Shown here: positions 33,875-42,568 of the stretch, piece after piece | Position numbering within the stretch: position 1 is the first letter of the stretch | Layout: each line of letters opens with the position of its first letter | Assembly: GCA_022494885.1 (NCBI GenBank) | Contig: JAGVSM010002689.1 | Location: 124,001-188,000, forward strand | Direction: 5' to 3' | DNA from: Micrasema longulum | Taxonomy: Eukaryota; Arthropoda; Insecta; Trichoptera; Brachycentridae | Length of the DNA stretch: 64,000 nucleotides | Program-made: the position numbers and the translations under genes | The notes under the pieces: generated by a model | Seen by the model: only the letters and a program-made list of their open reading frames with translations | Told to the model about the DNA's origin: nothing | Database searches by the model: none

Positions 33875-34143
33875 TAGTCAGCCTCAAGGTGCAATAGTCT
33901 GCTAGTTAGCCTGCCATGAAAGAGGTCTCGAGTTCGATTCCCAACATAGTTGATATGAAATATTTATTTAAAATAGTGTTTTCACACTAAAACATTAGAT
34001 AGTCCCTGGACTGGTACCCCGGGCGTAAGACTAATCATCTTACCATCATGTAACAAAAATGATCAAGACACGCTGCGATTGGTGTATCGATGCTTTGCCC
34101 TATGCACCATCAGATGCGGAAAGGTAATGATGATGATGATGAA
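33875..34143 (+). repeat. tRNA-derived SINE, family S2, near full length
   Basis: The head has the B box GAGTTCGATTCCC (about 33929-33941). The body has 'agtccctggactggtacc', 'gcgtaagactaatcatctta', 'gcgattggtgtatcgatgc' and a (GAT)n tail ending 34143. Confidence 0.8.
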
Positions 34144-35191
34144 TATTTACAAATTGCATATTTTTTTTATAAATAAATATTCAAGAACACATTTTTGCAT
34201 TATAACATTATCAGTTAATTGCAGCAAATAATATTAAAGCTTGCAGGAAATTTGTTTTTTTGTATTCTTACAGTGAATCAAAGCTGTGGGAAGACGTTGA
34301 AATGACTAAGTCAATTAAATCATTTCATATGCAACAATGAGTGCTAAGAAGTAATAAGCAATGGAAAATAGCAGCTTTTAAAAACAGCTGAGAGTGTGGT
34401 GAGGATGAGCAGGCGCAGTTTTTATCTGTATAAAGACTGTCGAGATGTCAAAAGAAAAATTGTTCATAAATTCCTGCATAGCAACATAAAAATAACGTCT
34501 ACGGATGGATATTGTAGCCCAGTACTATGACACAAAACATGAAAATATTGTAGAATAGATTATGTATGTCTTTGAAGGATTTTAGGTATACAGTGCTTTG
34601 ACTTTTTAAGAAATTGAACATTTTAAAATGGACACTTCCCGGAAACTTCCGATTGTCATGAACGGCCACTGCTACTGTAAATCAACAGTTCTTATTAGAA
34701 CTGCTGGACGCGAATTTTACTTGCGAGGATGCATATTTGGTACGTAAAAGAGAAGCCAAGAAGCAGTTTGTGGACTTATTGTGTTCCAACTAGGCAACGG
34801 ACGTAGAATAATAATTATTATATTTATTTGTTGATGAATAAATAAAGTTCTTCAAAACAAAAGCCGTCTTCAGGAAAAATATTCTGAATTAGATTAGATA
34901 ACATATTTAGATTTTATCTTAAGAAAGAGAGTATTGCAGAAGACTTGCATTCACAGCGCTGTTTGTTGATATAACGCTATCCTTTTTACAAACATTTTTT
35001 TGTTTTATATACTCGGCAAAGATACGAGTTAATAACCATTACCTTTATCTTCAGTGGAAGGTCATGCGTAGTCGTCAGGGAGGCGGTCCCTCTGTCTTCA
35101 GTTTGCGATAAGATTTACGAAGGGTGGTTCGAATGTGGGACCATGTAGACACTTATGCATATTGAATAATTGAACGTAGTTATTTAGAAAG
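34144..35191. other. Stretch without recognised genes
   Basis: No supportable coding sequence; short open frames show no family motif. Confidence 0.4.
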
Positions 35192-35665
35192 CAGCCAGCT
35201 ATAAAAAAAAGTGAAACTGAGATAATTGCACTTATGTGTACAGAGTGTGAATCAAATCTATACAACAGTTAGAATGTTTTTGACTTTAACAAATAATAGC
35301 CAACGAATACATTAGTTTTTTTTTCAATTACAAACAAGAATTTAATTATGTATTTGACCAGTTTTAATGGTACCGTAAGATTTTTCTAGTGCTGTGGGTG
35401 TTTTCTGCAAAATTATGAACGTTGTCATGCCAGCCATAGAAAAGTGAAAATAAGATAATAGCACTTTAATGAAAAGAGTTAATATTCAAACCTACACAAC
35501 GGTATGACATGTTTTTGGCTTTGACAAATGATGAACGATGAATACATGAGTTTTTTTTTAAATTAAAAACAAAAATCTAACTATGTATTTAACCAGATTT
35601 AATGATTTTAAAAGTACCGTAAGATTTTTCTAGTGTTGTGGGTGTTTTATGCAAGTTGATTAATG
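35192..35665 (+). repeat. Tandem duplication of about 240 bp
   Basis: Unit 1 (about 35192-35430) and unit 2 (about 35431-35665) share in order 'agccagc/agccat', 'gtgaaa', 'aacgaatacattag/gatgaatacatgag', 'tatgtattt(g/a)accag', 'taccgtaagatttttctagt' and 'gtgggtgtttt'. The units have diverged and unit 2 carries a 10-bp insertion. Confidence 0.75.
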
Positions 35666-36254
35666 CCGTTTTTGTGATCGGCACAATTTTCAGAAGGTGA
35701 TTAATACAGTTTTTTGAATAAAAGTGGTCTGGCTGTTTTTAGCAAAACATAGAATAGACTTTGATGTATGGAAAAACCCCAAAGCGGTGTTTACAAATAA
35801 ACCCTTTGGCAAAAATAATAAGTAACTAATAAAATTGGGGTTAAACTAAGGGTACCGACAATGATAAGAATTATACACGTGCGTCCTGGTAAATTTTGAA
35901 AGCTTAAGCAAATTCCTTGCAACCCGCCACGGGTAAATACTTGGGTTTTCGCACTTATTAACAGAGGTCAATAAAACACGACTCCGTACGACGAAGTAAA
36001 TCCCGAAATTCTTTCAAGGGACCGGACTTAATCCTACCCCATCATAAAAGGTAAAACTCCCGTCTCCGGAACGTGATAACTTAAGCCCGGATTATCTGCG
36101 TACAGAAAAATGCATAGGGTACTAACGCGCTCGACATATATTCCGGTCGTTTCTATATGATGGCAAGATGATCCTTCCAACGCTTCGGTTCGGTCTAGGG
36201 ACTAGCGTAAATAAAATGCATGTACTCGTACCACTTACATAAATTAATTACTGC

Positions 36255-36320
36255 TCTTCCGGTATCGGGAATCGAACCCGTATCTCATCTCGTAAATGAC
36301 ACAGCGGGCCGACCACTAGT
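36255..36320 (-). repeat. tRNA-like sequence inside the LTR U3
   Basis: On the minus strand a perfect B box (GGTTCGATTCC, within 36267-36279) sits in 'gggttcgattcccgataccgg'. About 40 nt 5' of it is an A-box-like 'tagtggtcggcccgc'. It resembles the heads of the tRNA-derived SINEs elsewhere in the window and could drive polymerase III transcription antisense to the element. The 3' LTR has the same at 43062-43127. Confidence 0.6.
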
Positions 36321-37018
36321 AATTATTATTTTATATAATATCGTAAATATATAATTTATAAATTCATATATAATTATTAATTAGTTCCTAGTTCATTGTT
36401 AACAAAAATGCTTCTCAATTCTTCCAATGTAAAATATTTTTTCTGCCTTACATAACATTCAGTTCAGTGACATTGCTCTGTTTTATCTGATATTATGATT
36501 CCATTTATGTTGACGTCAATTAATTATATTTTATCGAGATTCTGTATTTTACTGTTTAAAATGTGTATACACAAATAAAATAATATTGTTAATATTATTG
36601 TCAATATAATTCTTAGAACTTACAATTATTATTTAGTTAACATCGATGTTATTTTTATAAATATTTTTCAAGCTTGTTTGTTGTATAATTAATTTCTTCA
36701 AATCATAAAAATATTAAAATAAAATTGTAATTAAGTACTTAGGATATTGTAAGTTATAATACCATGTCTTGATTATTTTAATGTTGTTAGTAGTAAAATT
36801 ATAAAGTTAAGATTATAGATTAAGAAGATGATATAGAATTTTAATATTATATAATTGAAATTAAACTTAGTAGAATTATGAAATCTCGTTCTGGAACCGA
36901 CAACACTGCTGAAATATGGGCGTCACCTTTACCAATAGGGTGGTACCTACCCTGGATCTTACATCCCTTATTGGCAGATCCAGACGAGCGCCACGCTGAA
37001 AGGCGTGGCCATAAAAAC

Positions 37019-37027
37019 ATATATAAT
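37019..37027 (+). promoter_or_regulatory. Candidate TATA box of the LTR promoter
   Basis: ATATATAAT lies just before the GC-rich part of the LTR. If used, transcription would start around 37050 and the leader would include the 90-bp repeats. Confidence 0.4.
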
Positions 37028-37160
37028 CTGTACACGCCGCCGAAGGAGACACTTGGCATCAAGCACTCAGCCGTTCGGCTTGCTCTCAGTCTCCGGACTT
37101 CCCTGGCCAGTCTGCCAGGACGAAATACGTGGCCGTCCGCCGCCACGTCTAAGTCATCTC

Positions 37161-37425
37161 GCCTACCAGCCGCGTAGGACTCAACACTGCCGCCGACGCA
37201 GTTCAGCACCCTCAAGTCAGAGGACGTGCCAACCTTAAGCCTAGAGCTTCCGCCTACCAGCAGCGTAGGACTCAACACTGCCACCGACGCAGTTCAGCAT
37301 CTTCAAGTCAGAGGACGTGCCAATCAAGCCAGCAGCGCTCGCCTACCACCAGCGCCGGCCTTACCACTGCCACCTTCGCAGCCTAGCACCCCCGCCGTGC
37401 TAACCCTCAAGTCAGAAGACGCCAC
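37161..37425 (+). repeat. Three tandem units of about 90 bp within the LTR
   Basis: Units start at 37161, 37252 and 37341, each with 'gcctaccag/cc', and contain 'actgcc(g/a)cc', 'gcagttcagca' (or a variant) and 'tcaagtcaga(g/a)gac'. The third is more diverged. The same repeats occur at 43968-44232 in the 3' LTR. Confidence 0.85.
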
Positions 37426-37773
37426 GTTTCCTCGAGAAGCCATCCAACCCCAGATCTCCGTCCGGATCTCAGCAGCCTCCAAATTGTGCAACACCCACTC
37501 TCCGCTGGTACCCTAGCTGCTCGAGAACCCGAAGGGTCATTCATTACGTCTTCATATCCGGGTAAATTTAAGTTAATTATTAAGTTGTTATATTAAGTTT
37601 AGAGCTAATAAGTAGGTTAAATACTTTTGTGTTCAATTCGTATGTTTTTTTTAAAATTATATTATACATGCAAATTTTTAAAGTAATTATTGTCTTCATT
37701 CAATCCTTCCTCTCAACGTTATAGTATATTGCAATCACCAAATACAATGATAAATTTAAATAATATTTAATTA

Positions 37774-37779
37774 AATAAA
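37774..37779 (+). promoter_or_regulatory. Candidate polyadenylation signal in the LTR
   Basis: AATAAA lies 33 bp before the LTR end; the 3' LTR counterpart is 44580-44585. Confidence 0.45.
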
Positions 37780-37814
37780 CTCAACAGAAAATCCCATATT
37801 TCTATTGTGTTAAG

Positions 37815-37839
37815 TGGCGCCCATAAACGTGGGGCTCGA
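37815..37839 (+). other. Primer binding site, tRNA-Lys type, with 3-nt interruption
   Basis: Two bases after the LTR, TGGCGCCC (37815-37822) complements the 3' end (GGGCGCCA) of tRNA-Lys(CUU). After three extra bases (ATA), AACGTGGGGCTCGA (37826-37839) continues the complement into the T-stem. The tRNA sequence is recalled from general knowledge. Confidence 0.8.
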
Positions 37840-37843
37840 TTTA

Positions 37844-37891
37844 CAGAAATTAATAATTTCTGTACGTCGGTAAATCAAGCGTGATTTACCG
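37844..37891 (+). other. Two consecutive perfect hairpins in the retrotransposon leader
   Basis: Hairpin 1 is CAGAAATT / AATTTCTG (37844-37862), an 8-bp stem with a 3-nt loop. Hairpin 2 is CGGTAAATCA / TGATTTACCG (37868-37891), a 10-bp stem with loop AGCG. They directly follow the primer site, where retroelements often carry dimerisation or packaging signals; that role is inference. Confidence 0.65.
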
Positions 37892-38003
37892 TACTCACAC
37901 CTAAGCATTTCCGAATGTCTCAATGCTCTACCACTACTACTTAAAGTCATTTGACCACTTGCTAATCGCACAATTCTTTTGTTTATTTTTTGAAAAAATA
38001 ATC

Positions 38004-38013
38004 TGGCGCCCAA
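38004..38013 (+). other. Second primer-site-like motif
   Basis: TGGCGCCCAA repeats the core of the primer site 189 nt further downstream, without the T-stem extension. Confidence 0.5.
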
Positions 38014-38157
38014 ATTCTAGTCTGTTAATAGAGAGGAAGGTTTAGTTATATTGCATTTTATGTATTATTTTAATTCGTGTTTTGCTTAATCTAAATATTT
38101 AATATCTCTTTCGAATTATTATATTGCGTTTGATTGTGTTAAAGGAACTTAGTTAAA

Positions 38158-38994
38158 ATGCCCCAAACGAGAAACGGTCCGTCACGACCGGAGGTACCGG
38201 AAGATAGTGGCATCGATTACAACTGCCGTTATTCTAGAATCCTAGAGGATACGTTCTCTGGATTCCCGGAGGAGGATCCACGGGAGTTCCTAGAAACTTG
38301 CGAAAAATATTTTTCCACCGTTGGCACGAGTTCAGCGTTAAAGACGTCGCGCGCGGCACGGCAACTGAAAGGAGAAGCCGAAGATTTTTTTCGACCTCAC
38401 GCTACGGGAAGATGGGACTGGGAGGACTTTAAGGCAATCCTCCTACAGAGGTATAGTGTAGAGGCTGCGCGCGCCTCTCTAATTGTCCACTTGTATGGGA
38501 ACCCACAACGGCTAGAGGAAAGTGGGGTGGCATTTGTGCAGAGAAAGCACACGGTTTATAAAAGGTTATTTCCCAGTGGTAACCCAGATGAAATATGTGA
38601 CGACGTTGTGGCCTTAATGAGGCCACGATACAGAGAATTGTTGCAGTGTTGCGGTTCGGGGAAATTCACAATATCCTCCCTGAAGGCTCGGGTATCGGCG
38701 CTTGATTTCCCGAAGCAGCCACTTTTTACACAACCGGAAGTCAGCATCGGACTGCAAAGCGCCGAAAGACACACAACACCCCGTGAGGAATTAAGGAATG
38801 ATAGAGACGATAGGCCGCCCAGAAATAATCCTGCATACATACCGAAATGTCACTATTGCCCGCGAAGACATTTACACCGCAACTGCCCGGTATTACGAGA
38901 ACGGTACCCGGCTCGTAATGTGCAGAATAATCGAGGCGCGTCGGGAAACGACTCGCGCCCGAGCGGGATTCGCGACCCCTTTCTCGGGCAGTAA
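38158..38994 (+). CDS. gag: Gag polyprotein of the LTR retrotransposon
   Basis: A 278-residue structural protein expected to form the cytoplasmic virus-like particle and bind the element RNA. Residues about 30-180 resemble the retrotransposon Gag capsid region: PREFLETCEKYF, then ARQLKGEAEDFF and WEDFKAILLQRYS, spaced as in Ty3/gypsy Gag. Near the C-terminus lies one zinc-knuckle-like motif, C231-x2-C234-x3-H238-x4-C243, one residue shorter than the usual CX2CX4HX4C. The ATG at 38158 is the first of the open frame after the leader. The frame ends at TAA 38992-38994, 11 nt before the first pol ATG. A slippery site (38943-38949) at codons 263-264 allows entry into pol. No internal stops. This is a transposon protein, not a host gene. 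Confidence 0.9.
   Translation: MPQTRNGPSRPEVPEDSGIDYNCRYSRILEDTFSGFPEEDPREFLETCEKYFSTVGTSSALKTSRAARQLKGEAEDFFRPHATGRWDWEDFKAILLQRYSVEAARASLIVHLYGNPQRLEESGVAFVQRKHTVYKRLFPSGNPDEICDDVVALMRPRYRELLQCCGSGKFTISSLKARVSALDFPKQPLFTQPEVSIGLQSAERHTTPREELRNDRDDRPPRNNPAYIPKCHYCPRRHLHRNCPVLRERYPARNVQNNRGASGNDSRPSGIRDPFLGQ
38943..38989 (+). promoter_or_regulatory. Programmed -1 ribosomal frameshift signal (gag to pol)
   Basis: The heptamer GGGAAAC (38943-38949) lies in gag phase as G GGA AAC, the X XXY YYZ form used by several retroviruses. A -1 slip enters the pol frame, open from 38931 (upstream stop TAA 38928-38930) through 42437. Seven nt downstream, GCCCGAG (38957-38963) pairs perfectly with CTCGGGC (38983-38989). 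TCGCG (38953-38957) can also pair with CGCGA (38971-38975), giving a possible pseudoknot. The predicted Gag-Pol is 1426 residues: 264 from Gag, 19 before the pol Met, then 1143. Confidence 0.8.
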
Positions 38995-39005
38995 TCAATA
39001 ATAAT

Positions 39006-42000
39006 ATGCCACAGATGTCTTCAATAGTAGAACTAAATCCACTTAGAGATGTGCCACAACCACCTTTACGTTTAGATTCACATATTCACGAAAATTTAGA
39101 TTTCGGTCAGAATACGCATAGTGACCAAGTGGGAATATCTGCGGTGGTAAAGTCCACACATACTATTCACCTACCGAGAGCCCGGGTGACCGTTAGCTCT
39201 CATAACGTTCTAGCACTAGTAGATTCGGCATCGAGCTTTAATTTGATAAATTCCAAATTAATCCCTCCAAGCGAGCGGCGTGTGTCGTCGACATACCGAA
39301 TTAATATGGCCCATGAATCGGCAACATTAAACATTAATTCAATCACTACGCAGAGAATAATCGTAGCCGGTCGGGAAATGGAATGTGAATTTCTAGTTAC
39401 GGAGGGGCTATGCGAAGATGTCATTCTCGGCTTCTCTTGGCTGAAAAAAAATCAGGCGGTGCTCGATTTACATCGGAGCTGCATGTATTTTGGAGCCAGT
39501 GAACGAACCACTGTTCATTTAATGCCCAGAGAAGTAGAAGAACATCGCATTGACACAGTTTTACCAATGATTAACGAGCTACAACCCGACAGAAAAAGGA
39601 AATTGCAACAGGTGCTTCAAGATTTTAATGACGTTTTCCGCCGGTACAATGGAGCCGCAAAAGTTAGGCCGATGAAATTGCATCTAAAAGACACGAGGCC
39701 AATCCGACTACCTCCTTACAGATTAGCGGGTGAAAAGAAACGACAATTGTACGAACAAATCGAGGCAATGTTAGCGGATGACGTTATAGAACCGAGCCAA
39801 TCTTTATATAGTTCTCCTGTAGTAATGGCCACAAAGAAAAACAGCGAAACGTACCGTTTTTGTGTGGATTATCGCAAATTAAACGCGAACTGCGAAATCG
39901 AAGTATCACCTTTACCCTTAATTCACGAGACCCTCAAGGATATCGGAAACGCAAAAATATTTACGGTGTTAGATTTAAAGAGTGGGTATTGGCAAATACC
40001 CATGCACGAAGATTCGCGTGATTTAACTGCCTTTTCGACTCCGGACGGGTCAAAATACGCTTTTAAAGTAATGCCGTTTGGGTTATCGGGCGCGCCGGGG
40101 AAGTTTCAGTCTACGATGACTCAAGAGGTACTGGCGGGATATATTCGCGAATTCGTTATCATTTATATCGACGATATTATTATTTATTCTAGTGACTGGG
40201 ACAGTCACATACGGCATGTGCGATTAGTTTTAGAACGCCTTAACCATTATGGTTTAAGATGCACCCCGGAGAAATGTAAATTTGCAACCACCTCGATTGA
40301 GTATCTCGGGCATGTCGTAAGCGAAGATGGAAACCGCCCTCAAGAAACGCATGAACTAGCAATTGCCGCTACGCCAGTACCGAAGAATAGGAAACAATTA
40401 CGTGGTTTTCTTGGGCTTTGTAATTGGTTACGCGAATACGTACCGCGATTTGCGGAAATTGCTGTACCATTGACGGATCTACTTAGTACGAAAAGAACAT
40501 TTAAATGGAATCCTCAAGCGCAGAACGCATTAGAACAAATCAAGAGAGTTTTTGCACAACCACTTCACCTGTCACGTCCTGATTTTACGAAGAAATTTAT
40601 TCTCCAAACGGATGCGTCAAATCTTGGGTTAGGAGCGGTTTTATATCAACAAGATGAGACTGCAAATAAAAAAGTTATTTCATATGCGAGTGCGAGATTA
40701 AATAAGGCCGAACAACGTTATCATTCGAATGAACAAGAGGCTTTAGCAGCGGTATGGGGAATAAAACGATATAGAACGTACCTCGAAGGAAAACGGTTCA
40801 CCTTACGGACAGATAACAAAGCTCTTACATGGTTACACTCTATGAAAGAGCGACACGCGAAAATTTCACGGTGGGCGCTATTGCTTCAGGAGTTTAATTT
40901 TGATATCGAACATTGTGCAGGCAGAGATAATGAACTTCCGGATATGCTCTCACGAAATCCAGAAAATGTTCCGGTCGGAGACGCACCATATAATAATGAT
41001 AGAACTATGTACCCCCAAGCCTTACCGAGAGAGATTCGCGGAGTCGCTATGCCACTGATAGGTATAGAGAGTCAGGAGAGAAACGTCGGTCCGTCTGCGC
41101 CTCCAAATGAACAAAATAATACCGAAGTATCGGATCAATTAGCGTCACTACCTGAGGAAGTTAAAAGAGAACAACAAACCGATACTGAAGTGCAGTTGCG
41201 TATAAGAAAAATACTCGAGTTGGGAAATCGCGAACGGGCAAGTCGAGGAAGGGAGCAATACTTGAGTGCACATGAAATTAGAAATAACGTTTTATGGAAA
41301 CGGACCCAAGACGGATTAGTAATCTTCGTTCCAGAGAAACTAGTACCGAAGGTGATTCATACCTATCATAATGACGTAATTGCATGTCATCCTGGCATTC
41401 AAGAGACGATGCGCGCGATAAAAAGGACTTACTTCTGGCCAAAGATGGAAGGAGACATCCGCGAGCACATACAAAATTGCATGATTTGTGCAATTACCAG
41501 AGCCTTACCGTCCCGACCTGCAGCTTCTCTGGGTAGTCATAAGCCGCAGAACCCATGGGAATGGATATCTATAGATCTGATGGGACCGTACCCTACCTCT
41601 ACACGTGGAAAGCGCGTATTATTAGTAATAACCGACATGTACACACGATGGGTAGAGGCGATACCTCTTTCCACGGCTAAGTCCCAACTTATCGTTCGCG
41701 CGTTAGAAACAGAAATATTTCCTAGGTATGGTTATCCGGCTGCGATACTCACGGATAACGGATTACAGTTTAAGCATAGAAACTGGGTGCAGGCCATCGA
41801 TCGTTGGCAAACGTCCCATTGGACAACTCCCACTCATCACCCACGAGCTAACCCCGTTGAGCGGCGTAATCAAGAAATAAAGAAATGTATGCGTATACAT
41901 CTACACGGAAAGGCACATAAGGAATGGGATTTGCAAATACCGCTCATCATGGGAGCTCTTCGCGGTCGACGAAGCGACGCTACTGGGGAAACGCCCAGCA

Positions 42001-42437
42001 AGGCCCTATTGGGTTTCGAATTACGAAGGCCGGGAGAATGGAGAGCAGGACTTCCAGTAGACACGACGCGCAATAACAGTAACTTTGATAGGTCATCAAT
42101 GGATAATGCCATACGAATAAGGCAACGAGAATATCAGGAACGATATGCCCCCGAGGAAAATCGCGACCCCGTTACTTATAACCGAGGGCAGAAGGTCATG
42201 GTTCGAGAATATCCGCTCTCAAACCGTCAAAGAGGATTCCACGCGGGGTTTGCAGATAAATGGGCTGGTCCATTTACCGTTTTGATGCAAATCGGGACAC
42301 GCGCAACGTTTTGGGTAGATAAGCGAGGAAAACCCGTCAAAATTCATGCGGACGATCTTCGTCCAGCACCCCTAAACGCGGAAGTACAGTTACCTGTTAT
42401 TCGGAACGCCTCTAGGCAAGCTAATCCTACATTTTAA
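39006..42437 (+). CDS. pol: Pol polyprotein: protease, reverse transcriptase, RNase H, integrase
   Basis: 1143 residues from the first Met, though translation probably arrives by -1 frameshift from gag. Protease: LVDSASSFNL with D73 and D-S-A instead of the usual D-S/T-G, and ILGFSWL near 140-146. Reverse transcriptase: VDYRKLN (287-293), VLDLKSGYW with D323, MPFGL (356-360) and YIDD (387-390). RNase H: QTDAS with D536, E578 and RTDNKAL with D603. Integrase: zinc finger H788, H795, C825, C828; catalytic D857 (ISIDLMGPYP), D917 (ILTDNG) and E952 (PVERRNQE), with 34 residues between the last two; then a GPF-type module (WAGPFTV, about 1086-1092). No stops or frameshifts interrupt it and all catalytic residues are present, so it may be active. 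The order places it in Ty3/gypsy. No env follows. Confidence 0.95.
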   Translation: MPQMSSIVELNPLRDVPQPPLRLDSHIHENLDFGQNTHSDQVGISAVVKSTHTIHLPRARVTVSSHNVLALVDSASSFNLINSKLIPPSERRVSSTYRINMAHESATLNINSITTQRIIVAGREMECEFLVTEGLCEDVILGFSWLKKNQAVLDLHRSCMYFGASERTTVHLMPREVEEHRIDTVLPMINELQPDRKRKLQQVLQDFNDVFRRYNGAAKVRPMKLHLKDTRPIRLPPYRLAGEKKRQLYEQIEAMLADDVIEPSQSLYSSPVVMATKKNSETYRFCVDYRKLNANCEIEVSPLPLIHETLKDIGNAKIFTVLDLKSGYWQIPMHEDSRDLTAFSTPDGSKYAFKVMPFGLSGAPGKFQSTMTQEVLAGYIREFVIIYIDDIIIYSSDWDSHIRHVRLVLERLNHYGLRCTPEKCKFATTSIEYLGHVVSEDGNRPQETHELAIAATPVPKNRKQLRGFLGLCNWLREYVPRFAEIAVPLTDLLSTKRTFKWNPQAQNALEQIKRVFAQPLHLSRPDFTKKFILQTDASNLGLGAVLYQQDETANKKVISYASARLNKAEQRYHSNEQEALAAVWGIKRYRTYLEGKRFTLRTDNKALTWLHSMKERHAKISRWALLLQEFNFDIEHCAGRDNELPDMLSRNPENVPVGDAPYNNDRTMYPQALPREIRGVAMPLIGIESQERNVGPSAPPNEQNNTEVSDQLASLPEEVKREQQTDTEVQLRIRKILELGNRERASRGREQYLSAHEIRNNVLWKRTQDGLVIFVPEKLVPKVIHTYHNDVIACHPGIQETMRAIKRTYFWPKMEGDIREHIQNCMICAITRALPSRPAASLGSHKPQNPWEWISIDLMGPYPTSTRGKRVLLVITDMYTRWVEAIPLSTAKSQLIVRALETEIFPRYGYPAAILTDNGLQFKHRNWVQAIDRWQTSHWTTPTHHPRANPVERRNQEIKKCMRIHLHGKAHKEWDLQIPLIMGALRGRRSDATGETPSKALLGFELRRPGEWRAGLPVDTTRNNSNFDRSSMDNAIRIRQREYQERYAPEENRDPVTYNRGQKVMVREYPLSNRQRGFHAGFADKWAGPFTVLMQIGTRATFWVDKRGKPVKIHADDLRPAPLNAEVQLPVIRNASRQANPTF

Positions 42438-42554
42438 AAATATATCATTGCGTATTGTTAAGCTAGTTTTAGAATTATTACTATAAACATCGGTGGAAGA
42501 TAAATAGAAATGCGCCTAGTGGTAGTCACAAATATACATTTTTTTTGCCAATTC
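42438..42554 (+). other. Short 3' untranslated segment after pol
   Basis: 117 bp between the pol stop and the polypurine tract; too short for env and with no reading frame of note. Confidence 0.7.
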
Positions 42555-42566
42555 GGAATGGGGGGA
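42555..42566 (+). other. Polypurine tract
   Basis: GGAATGGGGGGA lies 2 nt before the 3' LTR; it would prime plus-strand DNA synthesis. The single T at 42559 is the only pyrimidine. Confidence 0.85.
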
Positions 42567-42568
42567 TT

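Larger units (their letters stand above)
35762..37812 (+). repeat. 5' LTR
   Basis: It starts TGATGTATGG and ends GTGTTA, and is aligned with the 3' LTR at an offset of 6807 bp. It contains an AT-rich U3, a TATA-like box (37019-37027), a GC-rich segment with 90-bp repeats (37161-37425), and AATAAA (37774-37779) about 33 bp before its end. Confidence 0.93.

Noticed and set aside
36847..37516. Overlapping open frames of 77-145 codons in the LTR, repeated at 43654-44323
   Set aside because: They lie in the GC-rich repeat segment on both strands, have no domain, and are duplicated only because they are in both LTRs. They are best explained by base composition.
39006..39008. The ATG at 39006 as the normal pol start
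   Set aside because: The pol frame is open upstream of it across the gag end and a slippery site in correct phase is present; initiation here would need reinitiation after the gag stop 11 nt upstream. It cannot be excluded but is less likely.
42438..42568. Search for an env gene after pol
   Set aside because: Only 131 bp lie between the pol stop and the 3' LTR, with no open frame of note.
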